A model generated the notes under the pieces. The model ran no database searches. It was not told the origin of the DNA and was given only the letters and a program-made list of their open reading frames with translations. The translations under genes were made by a program, and so were the position numbers. DNA of 64,000 nt from Methylobacterium sp. DB0501. GTDB taxonomy: Bacteria > Pseudomonadota > Alphaproteobacteria > Rhizobiales > Beijerinckiaceae. The stretch spans positions 496,001 through 560,000 of the forward strand of contig NZ_JAAKGV010000001.1 in assembly GCF_011043735.1 (NCBI RefSeq), given 5' to 3'. Positions 63,890-64,000 of the stretch are shown here, piece by piece (position 1 is the first letter of the stretch; the number at the start of each line of letters is the position of its first letter).

Positions 63890-64000
63890 CCCTCCTTCGC
63901 CTCGCCCTCGCCCTCGGCCTGTCCGCCGCGTCTCTCGCTGCCGCGCCTCGCGCCGCGCAGGCCGCCGACTGGGCCGTCGATCCGGGAAAGAGCCGCATCG
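63886..64000 (+). CDS. Second YceI-family protein (3' end beyond the window)
   Basis: Starts at ATG 63886, overlapping the cytochrome b561 stop by four bases. The visible 38 residues show a signal peptide (MTLLRLALALGLSAASL...) and a YceI-type opening (ADWAVDPGKSRI). The rest lies outside the window. Together with the gene at 62646 it frames the cytochrome. Confidence 0.8.
   Translation, partial: MTLLRLALALGLSAASLAAAPRAAQAADWAVDPGKSRI

Overview
The window joins two unlike pieces of DNA near position 38.2 kb and probably comes from an alphaproteobacterium of the Methylobacterium type. The host genus is my inference from the very GC-rich right part and its gene families; no rRNA or other marker is present. 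The left part (1 to about 38.2 kb) is visibly less GC-rich and reads as the end of an integrative and conjugative element (ICE) with its cargo. The right part (about 38.7 to 64 kb) reads as resident chromosome, with a scarred, IS-filled stretch next to the junction.

Left part, 1-9.5 kb: a compact, translationally coupled mating-pair-formation operon, trbB(partial)-C-D-E-J-K-L-F-G-I plus a DUF2274 gene. 9.5-26.5 kb: cation and stress cargo. It holds a small membrane protein, an outer-membrane beta-barrel protein, a LysR regulator, then a high-affinity potassium system in the unusual order kdpF-(27-aa ORF)-kdpA-kdpC-kdpB-kdpD-kdpE. A tandem SpoIIAA-like protein, a CorA transporter, several small membrane proteins, a headless LysR-type effector domain and an Rnk-like protein follow. 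26.6-38 kb: a glutathione transferase, an AraC regulator and a block of oxidoreductases, NTF2/SnoaL-like proteins, a VOC protein, a Dabb protein and an alpha/beta hydrolase, controlled by TetR and LysR regulators with visible candidate operators. This looks like an uncharacterised catabolic or detoxification module.

Junction, 38.06-38.6 kb: a 25-bp imperfect inverted repeat abuts the 3' end of an intact tRNA-Arg(CCG). Next to it lies a second, broken tRNA-Arg 5' half. The broken half belongs to a repeat of about 260 bp that occurs again at 50.1 kb, so an 11.7-kb segment is bounded by two tRNA-derived direct repeats. Inside it are a cas3 HD domain cut off exactly before its helicase P-loop by an IS3-family element, which itself contains an IS110-family element, which itself contains an ISL3-family element. 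A chromosomal operon of SMP-30 lactonase, GH15 glucoamylase and flavin oxidoreductase, a basic hypothetical protein and a pirin follow.

Right part, 51-64 kb: an MFS transporter, a polyol (mannitol/sorbitol-type) utilisation operon (LysR regulator, mannitol dehydrogenase, SmoEFGK-like ABC transporter, fructokinase, xylulokinase) with an orphan antitoxin and the remnant of its toxin embedded in it, and a YceI-cytochrome b561-YceI cluster running off the end. No CRISPR array, rRNA, integrase or relaxase gene was seen in the window.
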